Of a DNA stretch of 64,000 nucleotides, positions 1 to 8,995 are shown one piece after another (the stretch's first letter is position 1; each line of letters begins with the position of its first letter). The notes beneath the pieces are model-generated. The model made no database searches, was not told the DNA's origin, and worked only from the letters and a program-made list of their open reading frames with translations. Origin of the DNA: CAYTPI01 sp964439625 (GTDB lineage Bacteria; Chloroflexota; Anaerolineae; Aggregatilineales; UBA3940); contig CAYTPI010000001.1 in NCBI GenBank assembly GCA_964439625.1, forward strand, positions 248,001-312,000, written 5' to 3'. The position numbers were made by a program, and so were the translations under genes.

Positions 1-2
1 TC

Positions 3-1490
3 AACCCTGTCCTCCAGCAGATTGAGTCCACATGGACTCAGGATATTTCTGTCAATGATGCGTTTAAGCCGGTCTCCAAGTATTGGGATCGCATCAACCG
101 GCCCGAACAGGTGATCATGGCACTGCCAGAAGCTATGCGCGTTCTGACTTCGCCCGCCGAAACGGGTACGGTCACACTCTGCCTGCCGCAGGATGTTCAA
201 GCAGAGGCCTTCGATTACCCCTCAGCTTTGTTCGCGAAGAAAGTCTGGCGCATCCGGCGCCCTCGCGCTGATGTCGCGCAGCTCCAGCAGGCCGTTGAGA
301 TGATCAAAGCCAGCACAAAGCCGATCATTGTTGCGGGTGGCGGCGTGGTCTACAGTGAGGCCACCGAAACCCTCGCGAAGTTCGTCGAAGCGACCGGCAT
401 ACCTGTTGGTGAAACACACGCTGGCAAAGGCTCACTCGTATACAATAACCCGCTTGCCCTCGGTGGCGTCGGCGTCACGGGCACGGCGGGGGCCAACATC
501 ATGGCGCGTGAGGCAGACCTTGTGATTGGTATCGGCACCCGTTACAGTGACTTCACGACCGCATCTAAGACGACCTTCCAAGAAGAAGGGGTTCAGTTCA
601 TTAACATCAACGTGGCCGAATTTGACGCCTACAAGCACGGGGCTTTGGCGCTGGTTGCTGATGCCAAAGTAACCCTCGAAGAACTGCTTGAGATGCTTGA
701 CGGCTGGCAAGTCGATAACAGCTACCGTGAGCGTGCTGCTCAGTTTAACGCGGCATGGGATGCTGAGGTAGACCGCATCTATAACCTTGAGCATGGCCCG
801 CTGCTGTCTCAGGGTGAAGTGATTGGGGCCGTCAACGCGGCTGCGGGTGATAGTGGCGTTGTCCTGAATGCGGCAGGCAGTATGCCTGGTGACATACATA
901 AGCTCTGGCGGACGCGGCACGCCAAGCAGTACCACATGGAATATGGCTATTCTTGCATGGGCTATGAGATCGCAGGCGGCCTTGGCGTTAAAATGGCGAC
1001 CCCAGAGCAAGAAGTCTATGTGATGGTCGGTGACGCCTCCTACCTAATGCTCAATAGTGAAATCGTGACCGCCGTTCAGGAAGGCTACAAGCTGACAATC
1101 GTGCTGGTGGATAACCACGGTTTTGCCAGCATCGGCGCCTTATCTGAATCAATCGGTAGTGACGGGTTTGGTACGCGCTACAAGTTCCGTGAAGATAACG
1201 GTCAGTTATCGGGTGCTAATCTACCCATTGACTATGCCGCCAATGCGCGCAGTATGGGGGCAACCGTCATTGAGGCTAGCGATCTGCTGAGCTTCAAGCA
1301 GGCCTTGGCTGAGGCCAAAGCACAGACCAACACCACTGTGATTGTCGTTGAGACTGACCGTGAGCAGCGTGTCGGTGGCTACGAAAGCTGGTGGGACGTG
1401 CCAATTGCTGAGGTCTCTGAGCATGCAACGGTTCAGGAAGCCCGTGCCAAGTGGGAGCGCGAAAGCCTCAACGAGCGCTATTATCTGTAA
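3..1490 (+). CDS. iolD: 3D-(3,5/4)-trihydroxycyclohexane-1,2-dione hydrolase (5' end cut by window)
   Basis: This thiamine-diphosphate enzyme opens the ring of trihydroxycyclohexane-1,2-dione to 5-deoxyglucuronate in myo-inositol catabolism. The reading frame is open from base 3 with no start, and its first residues (NPVLQQIE, then KYWDRINRPEQ) are typical of internal IolD sequence, so the N-terminal pyrimidine-binding part lies upstream of the window. The C-terminal ThDP-binding motif is visible as VGDASY followed about 25 residues later by DNHG (about nt 1025-1125). It is the first visible gene of a + strand iolD-iolG-iolA series, with only 27 bases to iolG. An in-frame ATG at 111 is internal and not the true start. 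Confidence 0.95.
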   Translation, partial: NPVLQQIESTWTQDISVNDAFKPVSKYWDRINRPEQVIMALPEAMRVLTSPAETGTVTLCLPQDVQAEAFDYPSALFAKKVWRIRRPRADVAQLQQAVEMIKASTKPIIVAGGGVVYSEATETLAKFVEATGIPVGETHAGKGSLVYNNPLALGGVGVTGTAGANIMAREADLVIGIGTRYSDFTTASKTTFQEEGVQFININVAEFDAYKHGALALVADAKVTLEELLEMLDGWQVDNSYRERAAQFNAAWDAEVDRIYNLEHGPLLSQGEVIGAVNAAAGDSGVVLNAAGSMPGDIHKLWRTRHAKQYHMEYGYSCMGYEIAGGLGVKMATPEQEVYVMVGDASYLMLNSEIVTAVQEGYKLTIVLVDNHGFASIGALSESIGSDGFGTRYKFREDNGQLSGANLPIDYAANARSMGATVIEASDLLSFKQALAEAKAQTNTTVIVVETDREQRVGGYESWWDVPIAEVSEHATVQEARAKWERESLNERYYL

Positions 1491-1517
1491 CACATAAATA
1501 AGAAGATGGGAGCATAG

Positions 1518-2594
1518 ATGTCAGTTCGGATTGGGTTGATTGGGGCGGGCCGGATGGGGTCGCTGCTAGCGTACCATCTGGCTTACACTGTTGATCAAGC
1601 AGACTTTGTCGCCGTAGCAGACGCCCACGTTGATAGCGCCCGACATGTGGCACAGAAGTTTGGCGTGCCGGATGTCTATGAAGACTACCAGCAGCTGCTT
1701 GAGCGGGCTGACATCGACGCAGTTGTCATCGTCACGCCAACCCACACACATGCTGATGTTATCCAAGATGCGGCTGCAGCTGGCAAACATATCTTCACAG
1801 AGAAGCCATTAGCTTTAACTTTGGAGGCTTGTGATGTTGCCCTCCAAGCCGTTGAGGATGCGGGCGTCAAAATGCAAGTGGGGTTCATGCGCCGCTTTGA
1901 CCCGGCCCATGTTGTCGCCAAGCAAAAAATCAATGAAGGGGTCATTGGAATGCCAGCGGTCTTCAAATCGATAGGTCGTGATGTCGGTGCCCCTAACCTC
2001 GACTTTGCGCGCCGTGAAAATAGTGGTGGTTTGATCATGGATATGGGTATTCATGACTTTGACCTTGCCCGCTGGCTGATGGAGTCCGAAGTCAAACAGG
2101 TCAGCAGCAGTGGAAGCTGCTTCTTGCTGCCTGAACTAAAAGACAGCGGGGATATCGATATTGCTGTGGTCAATTTGCTATTTGACAATGGGGCCGTCGG
2201 CAATGTTGAGGTGACACGGGCATCTGTCCATGGGTATGATATTCGGACAGAGGTGTTTGGCTCTGAAGGTAGCGTAATGATCGGGCAGTTGCAGCACACG
2301 CCAACTCTTGTGTTGACGGCAAACAACGTCAGCCATGATGTTTACCCTGGCTTCTTGGATCGCTTTGCCGATGCCTACGAAGCCGAGATGCGCGGATTTA
2401 TCAAGGTGATTGAAGCTGATCTGCCACCGCCTGTTACCGGTAAAGACGCTCGCGCTGCTACTGCTATTGGCATTGCAGCGACGATGTCGCTGGATGAAGA
2501 TCGACCAGTTCAGTTAAGTGAAATCGAGCAGGCCACGACCAGGCTGCCAATTAAAAAGGAAAAGACACATGACGAAACTACCGAATTACATTAA
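1518..2594 (+). CDS. iolG: Inositol 2-dehydrogenase
   Basis: A Gfo/Idh/MocA-family NAD-dependent enzyme that oxidises myo-inositol to scyllo-inosose (2-keto-myo-inositol), the first cytoplasmic step of the pathway. The 358-residue protein starts with a Rossmann motif (GLIGAGRMG, residues 6-14), has the family EKP motif at 95-97 (catalytic Lys96) and the D175/H179 pair in GLIMDMGIHD. GGGAG lies a few bases before the ATG. It follows iolD closely, and its last 26 bases overlap the start of iolA, so the genes are probably translationally coupled. The family is broad; the assignment rests on position between iolD and iolA as well as on sequence. Confidence 0.9.
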   Translation: MSVRIGLIGAGRMGSLLAYHLAYTVDQADFVAVADAHVDSARHVAQKFGVPDVYEDYQQLLERADIDAVVIVTPTHTHADVIQDAAAAGKHIFTEKPLALTLEACDVALQAVEDAGVKMQVGFMRRFDPAHVVAKQKINEGVIGMPAVFKSIGRDVGAPNLDFARRENSGGLIMDMGIHDFDLARWLMESEVKQVSSSGSCFLLPELKDSGDIDIAVVNLLFDNGAVGNVEVTRASVHGYDIRTEVFGSEGSVMIGQLQHTPTLVLTANNVSHDVYPGFLDRFADAYEAEMRGFIKVIEADLPPPVTGKDARAATAIGIAATMSLDEDRPVQLSEIEQATTRLPIKKEKTHDETTELH

Positions 2595-4038
2595 TGGTGC
2601 TTGGGTTGAATCAGCCGCCATAGAATACGTGGATGTCCTTAACCCAGCTACTAATGAAGTCATCGCACAGGTACCGATGTCAACGGGTGAAGATGTCGCC
2701 CAGGCGACAGAAGCTGCATCAGCAGCTTTCCCAGCATGGCGTCGCACACCCGTTGAAAAGCGTATTCAGTATCTGTTCCACCTTAAGATGATGCTGGAGG
2801 ACAACGTCGATGAGTTGGCCCAGATTATCACCAATGAGTGTGGCAAAACGTACAAAGAGTCTGTGGGAGAACTGCGTCGTGCCATCGAGAACGTCGAAGT
2901 CGCCTGTGGTACCCCCATGTTGATGCAGGGTGACTTCCTTGAAGACATTGCCACTGGCATTGACGAAATCATGATTCGCCAGCCTGTGGGCGTGTGTGCA
3001 GCCATTACACCGTTTAACTTTCCCGGTATGATTCCCTTCTGGTTCCTGCCTTACGCTATCGCGACGGGTAACACCTACATCGTCAAGCCGTCTGAAAAGG
3101 TGCCTAATACCATGCAGCGTGTCTTTGAGATGCTGCATGCGCTTGACCTGCCTCCGGGTGTGGTCAACTTGGTGAATGGCGGTAAGGACGCCGTCAACGC
3201 CATTCTACAACATCCGGATATTAAGGCGGTTAGTTTTGTCGGCTCCACGTCCGTCGCTAAGTATATCTACGCAGAAGGTGCTAAGTATGGTAAGCGTGTT
3301 CAGGCGCAGGGTGGCGCTAAGAACCCGATTATCATCTTACCGGATGCTGACCTTGACATGACCACTCAAATTGCTGCCGACTCGGCTTTCGGCTGTGCTG
3401 GGCAGCGTTGTTTGGCTGCTTCTGTGGCGATCACAGTGGGGGAGGCCCGTAACACCTTTACCGAAGCCATCGCAGACGCAGCCGCCGAGCGCGTCGTTGG
3501 CTACGGCCTCGATGAAGGCGTCCAGATGGGGACGGTCATCAACCAGCAAAGTAAAGAGCGCGTCATGGGCTTAATCGACAAAGGAGCCTCTGAGGGTGCG
3601 GATATATTGGTTGACGGACGGAATGGCGTTATTGAGGGCTATGAAAATGGCAGTTTCTTACGCCCTACCGTCTTGAACAACGTCAACCCAATGGGTGAGA
3701 TCGCTGCCACGGAAATCTTTGGCCCAGTTTTGAGTGTGATGCACGTTGATGATGTCGATAGCGCCATCCAATTGGTGAATTCAGGGCGCTACGGCAATAT
3801 GGCTTGCCTATTTACGAGCAGTGGTTTGTCAGCTAGGCGCTTCCGCTATGAAGTAGAGGCAGGGAACATTGGTATTAATATCGGTGTCGCCGCGCCAATG
3901 GCGTTCTTCCCTTTCAGCGGTTGGAAGGATAGCTTCTTTGGGACGCTGCACGGTCAAGGGCGACATGCCATTGAGTTCTTCACCCAGACGAAGGTCGTCG
4001 TGGAGCGCTGGCCTAAGGAATGGTCACGTAAGTTCTAA
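2569..4038 (+). CDS. iolA: Methylmalonate/malonate-semialdehyde dehydrogenase (CoA-acylating)
   Basis: Converts malonic semialdehyde, the end product of the inositol pathway, to acetyl-CoA and CO2; homologues (MmsA) do the same with methylmalonate semialdehyde from valine. The 489-residue protein has the ALDH fold with N150 in TPFNFP and the catalytic cysteine C281 in GQRC. The frame is open back to 2518, but the ATG at 2569 is preceded by AAAAAGGAAAAG and gives the usual N-terminus (INGAWV at residues 8-13). It overlaps iolG by 26 bases and is followed by a terminator, so it is the last gene of this operon. Confidence 0.93.
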   Translation: MTKLPNYINGAWVESAAIEYVDVLNPATNEVIAQVPMSTGEDVAQATEAASAAFPAWRRTPVEKRIQYLFHLKMMLEDNVDELAQIITNECGKTYKESVGELRRAIENVEVACGTPMLMQGDFLEDIATGIDEIMIRQPVGVCAAITPFNFPGMIPFWFLPYAIATGNTYIVKPSEKVPNTMQRVFEMLHALDLPPGVVNLVNGGKDAVNAILQHPDIKAVSFVGSTSVAKYIYAEGAKYGKRVQAQGGAKNPIIILPDADLDMTTQIAADSAFGCAGQRCLAASVAITVGEARNTFTEAIADAAAERVVGYGLDEGVQMGTVINQQSKERVMGLIDKGASEGADILVDGRNGVIEGYENGSFLRPTVLNNVNPMGEIAATEIFGPVLSVMHVDDVDSAIQLVNSGRYGNMACLFTSSGLSARRFRYEVEAGNIGINIGVAAPMAFFPFSGWKDSFFGTLHGQGRHAIEFFTQTKVVVERWPKEWSRKF

Positions 4039-4064
4039 ATACGCTGCACATTGTAGGATCAAAC

Positions 4065-4088
4065 AAGCCCCCGCATCAGGGGGCTTTT
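4065..4088. terminator. Bidirectional rho-independent terminator
   Basis: An 8-bp perfect stem, AAGCCCCC (4065-4072) pairing with GGGGGCTT (4079-4086), with a 6-base loop and a T run. It sits between the convergent ends of iolA (+) and the PhyH gene (-); the A-rich bases on the left side would serve as a T run for the - strand. Confidence 0.88.
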
Positions 4089-4112
4089 GGTTTGAATGCA
4101 AGTCCCGTTTAG

Positions 4113-5294
4113 TTAGGCTTTACGTCGCTCTGAATAGGCAGCCAAGGCTTGCATCAACTCATCGACTTCTAGCTGATCATTCAGGGCGCGCTTCATCATT
4201 TGCTGCCCTGTCTCTGGCGCGTTGCCGCCGACTGGCGGGTCTGAGTCGAGATTAGTGGGGAATGAGTAACCATCGGCAACGGCGGCAATTGTGTCATTGA
4301 TTTGCCGCTCGTTGATAGTGCCCGCCTTCACTCGTTCCAGCAGTTCTGGGTAAATTACCTCGACCATAACCTCGTTGTTGATTGTCTCCATCGTCTTGCC
4401 AAAGGCCGACGAAATCTGCACTAGGTTTGCCATCCGGTCGGTTTCACCTTGATTGGTACCTGCCCCATGGTACAAAGCAGGGCTGAAGAAGACCATATCG
4501 CCCTTTTCAAACGACAGTTGAATGGCGTTCTCTTGGCAGTACTGCTCGAATTCGGGCAGTTCGTAACTCATGTAACCGGGCGCATATTGCTGAGAGAATG
4601 GCAGCAAGATTGTTGGGCCTGATTCAATCGGCATGTCCACATGAACAATCGCACCTTGCAGCGTCAGGTATTGTGACATGACTTGAGCATGAGCCGGATA
4701 TTGTTCTGTCAGTTCGGTTGATTGAAACCCAAGGTGATAGTCGCGGTGAATGTGCTGGGCTTTACTGCCCGGCTTGACGTTGTTCAACTGCGCCGATATT
4801 TGATAGCTTGGGCCAAGCCATGCGGCGCAGGCAATCGCCAGGACTGGGTTGCCGTAGTAATCAACGAAGTGCTTTGGGTCTTTAATCGCCATCTTTTGGA
4901 TGGCATTCCAGATGCGTTCGTTGTTGCCAAAGTGATCGCCCTGACCTTGCCCGCTGGCTTTTTCCTCAGCCACGATCTCACGAAAAATCTCGTTGCCGCG
5001 TTCGATCACAGCCATATCGGTGATCGCCCTTTTGACGGCAAAGACCCCTGGCCCATCTTTGAGGGCGCGGGCGAGTTCACGCTTGAGTTCAAGTTCTTTG
5101 GCTGGGTCAGTGCTGGCCTCACGGAAGGTATCGCCGTTATAGATCAAGACGTTCTTCTGTACATCAACTGCCAGCGGATAATCGTCTAAGATGACCTGCT
5201 GTTCACAAATAGCGGCAAAGTCAGCAATGTTGATGTCATCCATGGTGAAGTAGGGGGGCATGTTGCTCATAAACGAGACGTTTTTCTGGAGCAT
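4113..5294 (-). CDS. Phytanoyl-CoA dioxygenase (PhyH) family protein
   Basis: A 393-residue Fe(II)/2-oxoglutarate-dependent oxygenase of the PhyH family; the substrate is unknown. The iron-binding facial triad is visible as H183-x-D185 (in HIHRDYH) and H276 (in LYHGAG), and R287 (DRMANL) is well placed to bind 2-oxoglutarate. The ATG is preceded by AAGGAG at a good distance, and a strong promoter lies upstream (5349-5377). It sits divergently from the IclR regulator and between the two arms of the inositol genes, but no PhyH enzyme is part of the standard inositol pathway. It may hydroxylate or demethylate an inositol-like substrate (inference). It is longer than many PhyH proteins (about 250-300 residues), with about 150 residues before the first metal ligand. 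Confidence 0.8.
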   Translation of the reverse strand: MLQKNVSFMSNMPPYFTMDDINIADFAAICEQQVILDDYPLAVDVQKNVLIYNGDTFREASTDPAKELELKRELARALKDGPGVFAVKRAITDMAVIERGNEIFREIVAEEKASGQGQGDHFGNNERIWNAIQKMAIKDPKHFVDYYGNPVLAIACAAWLGPSYQISAQLNNVKPGSKAQHIHRDYHLGFQSTELTEQYPAHAQVMSQYLTLQGAIVHVDMPIESGPTILLPFSQQYAPGYMSYELPEFEQYCQENAIQLSFEKGDMVFFSPALYHGAGTNQGETDRMANLVQISSAFGKTMETINNEVMVEVIYPELLERVKAGTINERQINDTIAAVADGYSFPTNLDSDPPVGGNAPETGQQMMKRALNDQLEVDELMQALAAYSERRKA

Positions 5295-5348
5295 AGGCGC
5301 TTCTCCTTAGGCTGGATTGTTTGGTGTTTCTCTGACGTTACATCGATC

Positions 5349-5377
5349 AATGTACAAGTAATTTGCATATATGTCAA
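5349..5377 (-). promoter_or_regulatory. Sigma-70-type promoter for the PhyH gene
   Basis: Read on the - strand: -35 TTGACA (5377-5372), a spacer of exactly 17 bases, then -10 TACATT (5354-5349), about 55 bases before the PhyH ATG. The -35 is a perfect consensus. The spacer contains a motif that recurs at 61893-61907. Confidence 0.7.
5357..5371. promoter_or_regulatory. Candidate operator copy 1 (AAGTAATTTGCATAT)
   Basis: This 15-base sequence matches 61893-61907 at 14 of 15 positions. It lies inside the -35/-10 spacer of the PhyH promoter and about 95 bases from the IclR start, so a protein bound here would block the PhyH promoter. The core CATATATG is palindromic, as expected for a dimeric regulator. 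Which protein binds is inference; the IclR product next door is the first candidate. Confidence 0.4.
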
Positions 5378-5465
5378 TAGCTGTTGTGATAATTGAGAAA
5401 TGCAAGCTTGATCAACCTGTGACGTACCGTATTTGGGTCAGTAACGGTATAGTAATACAATATGT

Positions 5466-6248
5466 TTGACCCATTACACGCCTCAGAGAGACCACGACAA
5501 CGTGTCCGAAGTTCAAACGCTCGCACGTGGACTGCGCATCCTCGAACTGCTTGCCGACGCTCAAGACGGTTTAACATCAACAGAGCTAGCTGAGCTGCTT
5601 GCTGTCGACAAAAGCACGATGTCTCGCTTAATGGGCACGCTTGAAAAGTACTACTTTGTCGAACGGAATGAGCAAACGCGCCGCTACTATCTGGGAATAC
5701 ATTTGCAGGAACTCGGTCGGCGGGCAGGCCAGCACGCATCCCTGCGGGAGCTATCAGAGCTGCACCTACAGCAGCTCGCCGATGCAACGCGGGAAAATGC
5801 GCACGTCGCCGTTATGTCTGCTTCTCAAGCGTTGACAATCGCTGATGTACCCTCGACGGAGCCACTGCGTGTCTTCAGCGAGGTTGGGCGACGAGCCCCC
5901 CTGCACTGCTCTGCAATTGGCAAGTGTTTACTGGCCTTCTCTGAAATGCCACGCCCATCGTCAATGACCCGCTATACAGAAAAGACAATGACCAGCCCCG
6001 ATGCACTAACGACTGAGTTAGAGGCGGTGCGCCTGCAGGGGTATGCTCTTGATGATGAGGAATTGACCTTGGGTGTCCGTGGGTTGGCAGTGCCAATCCG
6101 CAATCGGGAGGGGCGAGCAATCGCGGCGATGGGGCTTTCTGGGCCGAGTGTCCGCATGACTTATGACAACATTCCAGAACTGGTAACATTGCTCATGGAA
6201 GAGGCCGCCGCTGTCTCAGCGGCGCTGGGCTTTCAACCGAGTAGCTAA
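5466..6248 (+). CDS. IclR-family transcriptional regulator
   Basis: A 260-residue regulator with an N-terminal winged helix (about residues 12-75, including STELAELLAVDKSTMSRLM) and a C-terminal GAF-like effector domain (about 80-255) containing the family's CSAIGKCLLAF stretch. IclR proteins bind small metabolites and usually regulate divergent or adjacent catabolic genes. It is divergent from the PhyH gene and convergent with the aldolase, whose end overlaps its own by 33 bases. The start is uncertain: this TTG gives the full length, a GTG at 5502 would remove 12 residues, and the ATG at 5462 is out of frame. Inositol operons more often use LacI, DeoR or RpiR regulators, so its target could be the PhyH gene, the iol genes or the distant sugar locus. 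Confidence 0.85.
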   Translation: MTHYTPQRDHDNVSEVQTLARGLRILELLADAQDGLTSTELAELLAVDKSTMSRLMGTLEKYYFVERNEQTRRYYLGIHLQELGRRAGQHASLRELSELHLQQLADATRENAHVAVMSASQALTIADVPSTEPLRVFSEVGRRAPLHCSAIGKCLLAFSEMPRPSSMTRYTEKTMTSPDALTTELEAVRLQGYALDDEELTLGVRGLAVPIRNREGRAIAAMGLSGPSVRMTYDNIPELVTLLMEEAAAVSAALGFQPSS

Positions 6249-7103
6249 CTGTGCCTGCCTCCCAGCCGAACCCAACATCTCGATAGTTGTCGTCCATGCA
6301 GCCATCATCGCATCTTTACCAGTCTGCATTACGCGCATTACATCCGTCGAGGCCGTGTCGGTTGCTATGGCATCGTGCAGAGCCGTCAGGTAGGCGCGTC
6401 GTATCTTGGATGCAACATTGATCTTGGCAATCCCCAGTTTAATCGCTTGTTGTATCTGATCAGCCGGGAGGCCCGTGCCGCCATGCAGCACAATAGGCAG
6501 CCCTGTCCGAGTATGAATGAGCGTCAGGCGGTCAAAGTTTAACTGTGGTTTTTCCAAATAGAAACCGTGCGCATTGCCAATAGCGACTGCCAACGCATCG
6601 ACACCCGTCTCCTTGACGAAGCGTTCTGCCTCCGCCGCATCGCTCAGGTATGCCTCACTTTCATCCACGTCGATGTCGTCCTCCTTGCCCGATATCCGCC
6701 CGATTTCACCTTCAACTGTGATGTTGTGCGGGCGGGCAATGTTGACGACGGAACACGTCGTCTCGATGTTCTCTGCTAGGGAATGATGAGAACCATCGTA
6801 CATAATCGACGTGTACCCCGCGTCGATGCACTTTTGCGCCATCGCGAGTGAGTCACCATGGTCAAGATGAAGTGCGCAGATCGCGCCGTATGTCTCTGCT
6901 AGGTGCCTCGTCGCTTTCTGAACAAGGGCAGGCCCAAGGTAGCGTGCTTCTGCCGCTGACGTCGAAACAATTACGGGCGATTGTTCGCGTGCGGCAGTTT
7001 GCAGCAGAGCATCCAGCATTTCGAGCGTACTAATATTGAAGGACCCAACCGCATATCCCTCAGCGAGAGCGTCATCCAGCAGGTCCTTCATGGTAACGAG
7101 CAT
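6216..7103 (-). CDS. iolJ: Class II aldolase, probably 5-dehydro-2-deoxy-6-phosphogluconate aldolase
   Basis: Zinc-dependent class II aldolase of 295 residues. In inositol catabolism it cleaves 2-deoxy-5-keto-gluconate 6-phosphate to dihydroxyacetone phosphate and malonic semialdehyde. Visible zinc/active-site residues are D81-H82 (LHLDHGDS), H179 (GNAHGF) and H207 (LHGGTG). Sequence alone cannot separate IolJ from fructose- or tagatose-bisphosphate aldolases; the position as last gene of the iolC-iolB operon makes IolJ the best call. Its product malonic semialdehyde is the substrate of iolA on the other arm. Confidence 0.85.
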   Translation of the reverse strand: MLVTMKDLLDDALAEGYAVGSFNISTLEMLDALLQTAAREQSPVIVSTSAAEARYLGPALVQKATRHLAETYGAICALHLDHGDSLAMAQKCIDAGYTSIMYDGSHHSLAENIETTCSVVNIARPHNITVEGEIGRISGKEDDIDVDESEAYLSDAAEAERFVKETGVDALAVAIGNAHGFYLEKPQLNFDRLTLIHTRTGLPIVLHGGTGLPADQIQQAIKLGIAKINVASKIRRAYLTALHDAIATDTASTDVMRVMQTGKDAMMAAWTTTIEMLGSAGRQAQLATRLKAQRR

Positions 7104-7115
7104 CTGAAAATACCT

Positions 7116-7952
7116 TTACTTGAACGTAATCGGGAGTGTCATTTTGTTCTTCTCCCAATTGTCTTTGATCCATGTCGTGTTTGGGTCTTCATATGGACTA
7201 TATGCTCGGGCTTCGTCTTCCAGATCACCGGCAAGGTAATTTAAGAAGTAAACGTTAGCGCCAGGGTCAGCCGCTACGGGGTGGAATCCCTCAGTCACCA
7301 GCACACAGTCGCCATGCCTCACTGGGAAAATCTCATTGAAGTCGTTATCAATGCGATAGTTGCGGTGGAAGGCCGCGCCTGTCTGTGGGTTAATGCGATA
7401 GTAGTATGTTTCTTCGAGGTAGGGTGAACCTTCATAACCGTCGTGGCAGTGCGGCGGCCACCCTGACCATTGCCCAGCCGGTACATAGACCTCAAACAAA
7501 ATCAAGCGCTCCGCTGGCAGTGGGGCAGCCAGTGTGTGGTGCACCTCACGGATAGCGGCACCGCCACCGCGTACTTCTACTTTTTGCTCTGATGGCTCAA
7601 AGACGCGCACTGGGTAGCGACCTTCGGCTGGCGCGCTACCATGAGCCAACTCAAACGTTGACCCCGCGCTCACAGTGACGGTCTTGCCGGGTGGCACATA
7701 TACCACTCGTGGCATCTGGATGAAGACATTCTCACGAGAAACATCATAAGCTTCACCGTCAACCGAGATCGTAGCGCTGCCCTCTAGTGGCACAAAGGCC
7801 ATTTCATCATTGCCCGTCTCGATTGTCTGCAAGCTACCGCCCTCAAGCCGGGTAATGCCAAATTGCAGGTAGTTCCAACCGACTGTCTCCCGCGTGATGT
7901 TCATCACGTCGGTCTTGTCATAATCGGATTTGACATGGTGTGTGTGCTTCAC
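7116..7952 (-). CDS. iolB: 5-deoxy-glucuronate isomerase
   Basis: Isomerises 5-deoxyglucuronate to 2-deoxy-5-keto-D-gluconate. The 278-residue protein is a KduI/IolB-type bicupin; the metal site of the second cupin is visible in H168-x-H170 with E180 in the WPPHCHDGYEG region and the following ETYYYR. Length and N-terminal region (KHTHHVKSDY) are typical of IolB. It lies 12 bases upstream of the aldolase and 47 bases downstream of iolC, all on the - strand. Confidence 0.93.
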   Translation of the reverse strand: MKHTHHVKSDYDKTDVMNITRETVGWNYLQFGITRLEGGSLQTIETGNDEMAFVPLEGSATISVDGEAYDVSRENVFIQMPRVVYVPPGKTVTVSAGSTFELAHGSAPAEGRYPVRVFEPSEQKVEVRGGGAAIREVHHTLAAPLPAERLILFEVYVPAGQWSGWPPHCHDGYEGSPYLEETYYYRINPQTGAAFHRNYRIDNDFNEIFPVRHGDCVLVTEGFHPVAADPGANVYFLNYLAGDLEDEARAYSPYEDPNTTWIKDNWEKNKMTLPITFK

Positions 7953-7999
7953 AATGATCCTCCTTCGAATCAGACTAAGTTGTATTGATACGGTGTTCG

Positions 8000-8989
8000 C
8001 TACTGGTCACCCTCTAAGAATGCGGTCACTTCGTTGAGGGTCGGCATTGCGGCTGCACAACCATGCCGCGTCACGACAATTGCTCCACAGGCATTCGCAA
8101 AGCGGGCCGCGGCTTCCCAATCAAGGCTATTCTGCCGTGCATAGAGCAGCCCGGCGGCAAATGAGTCGCCTGCACCGACGGTATTAAGCACCTCAACGCG
8201 CTGGCTGGATACATCAACTTGTTTGCCGTTAGGCGTAAAGATGCTGACTCCCGCTGCGCCACGCTTGAGAACTATTGTTTGATGCGGTTGTTGATGCGCT
8301 TCAATCAAGCTGAGCACCTGTTGTATTGCGTTAGTCGAGTCGGGTAAGGCCTCGCGGGATAGTTCCGGTTGTGGCTCAAAAGCAGCCAGCATCTCCTCGA
8401 TGGTACCAATCACAATATCAATAGTCGGCAGTGCAGCTTGCATATTCAATTGATAGGCTTCCGCGCTAGGCCACATCGTGGGTCGCAAATCCAAGTCGAT
8501 GATAGTCGTAACCTGATGTTCACGCGCTATTTGTGTGGCTAATAGCGATGCGTCACGCAACCGTGCGTCAGCGTAGTTTGCCCCGGCAACCAGCAGCATG
8601 TTAGTTGTTGCATATGGCAGTAGCTTGATGTCCTCGGTGCTAATAAGTTTGTCCGGTGCAGCGTCACGGTAAAACACCAACGGGAATGTATCAGGTGGCT
8701 CAACACCAACAACAGCCATCGCCGTTCTGCCTGGCTTTGTGTATACATAATTGGTGCCGACATTGTTTCGACTAAGGTATGCGCGAACAAACTGCCCGAC
8801 CATATCATCACCGACCGCTGTCACTGCAGCAGACGCCAAGCCGAGGCGGGCGCTGCCGATGGCGATATTGGTTGGACTGCCACCTACTTGCGTCGAAAAA
8901 GATTCGATATCAACAAAGGGCGCTCCAATTTGCTCGGAGAACAGGTCGAGTGAACAACGACCAATCGTCAAAATATCATACTGTGTCAT
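8000..8989 (-). CDS. iolC: 5-dehydro-2-deoxygluconokinase
   Basis: A PfkB/ribokinase-family sugar kinase (329 residues) that phosphorylates 2-deoxy-5-keto-gluconate at C6 with ATP. The N-terminal GGSPTN signature (about residues 37-42) and the C-terminal NTVGAGDSFAAG signature with its catalytic Asp are both intact. It is 6 bases downstream of the Gfo/Idh/MocA gene and upstream of iolB, matching a usual iol gene order. The substrate is assigned from context. Confidence 0.9.
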   Translation of the reverse strand: MTQYDILTIGRCSLDLFSEQIGAPFVDIESFSTQVGGSPTNIAIGSARLGLASAAVTAVGDDMVGQFVRAYLSRNNVGTNYVYTKPGRTAMAVVGVEPPDTFPLVFYRDAAPDKLISTEDIKLLPYATTNMLLVAGANYADARLRDASLLATQIAREHQVTTIIDLDLRPTMWPSAEAYQLNMQAALPTIDIVIGTIEEMLAAFEPQPELSREALPDSTNAIQQVLSLIEAHQQPHQTIVLKRGAAGVSIFTPNGKQVDVSSQRVEVLNTVGAGDSFAAGLLYARQNSLDWEAAARFANACGAIVVTRHGCAAAMPTLNEVTAFLEGDQ

Positions 8990-8995
8990 ATTAGC

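Noticed and set aside
432..1010. A 192-codon frame on the - strand inside iolD
   Set aside because: Antisense to a well-supported gene, with no ribosome site and no protein-like features.
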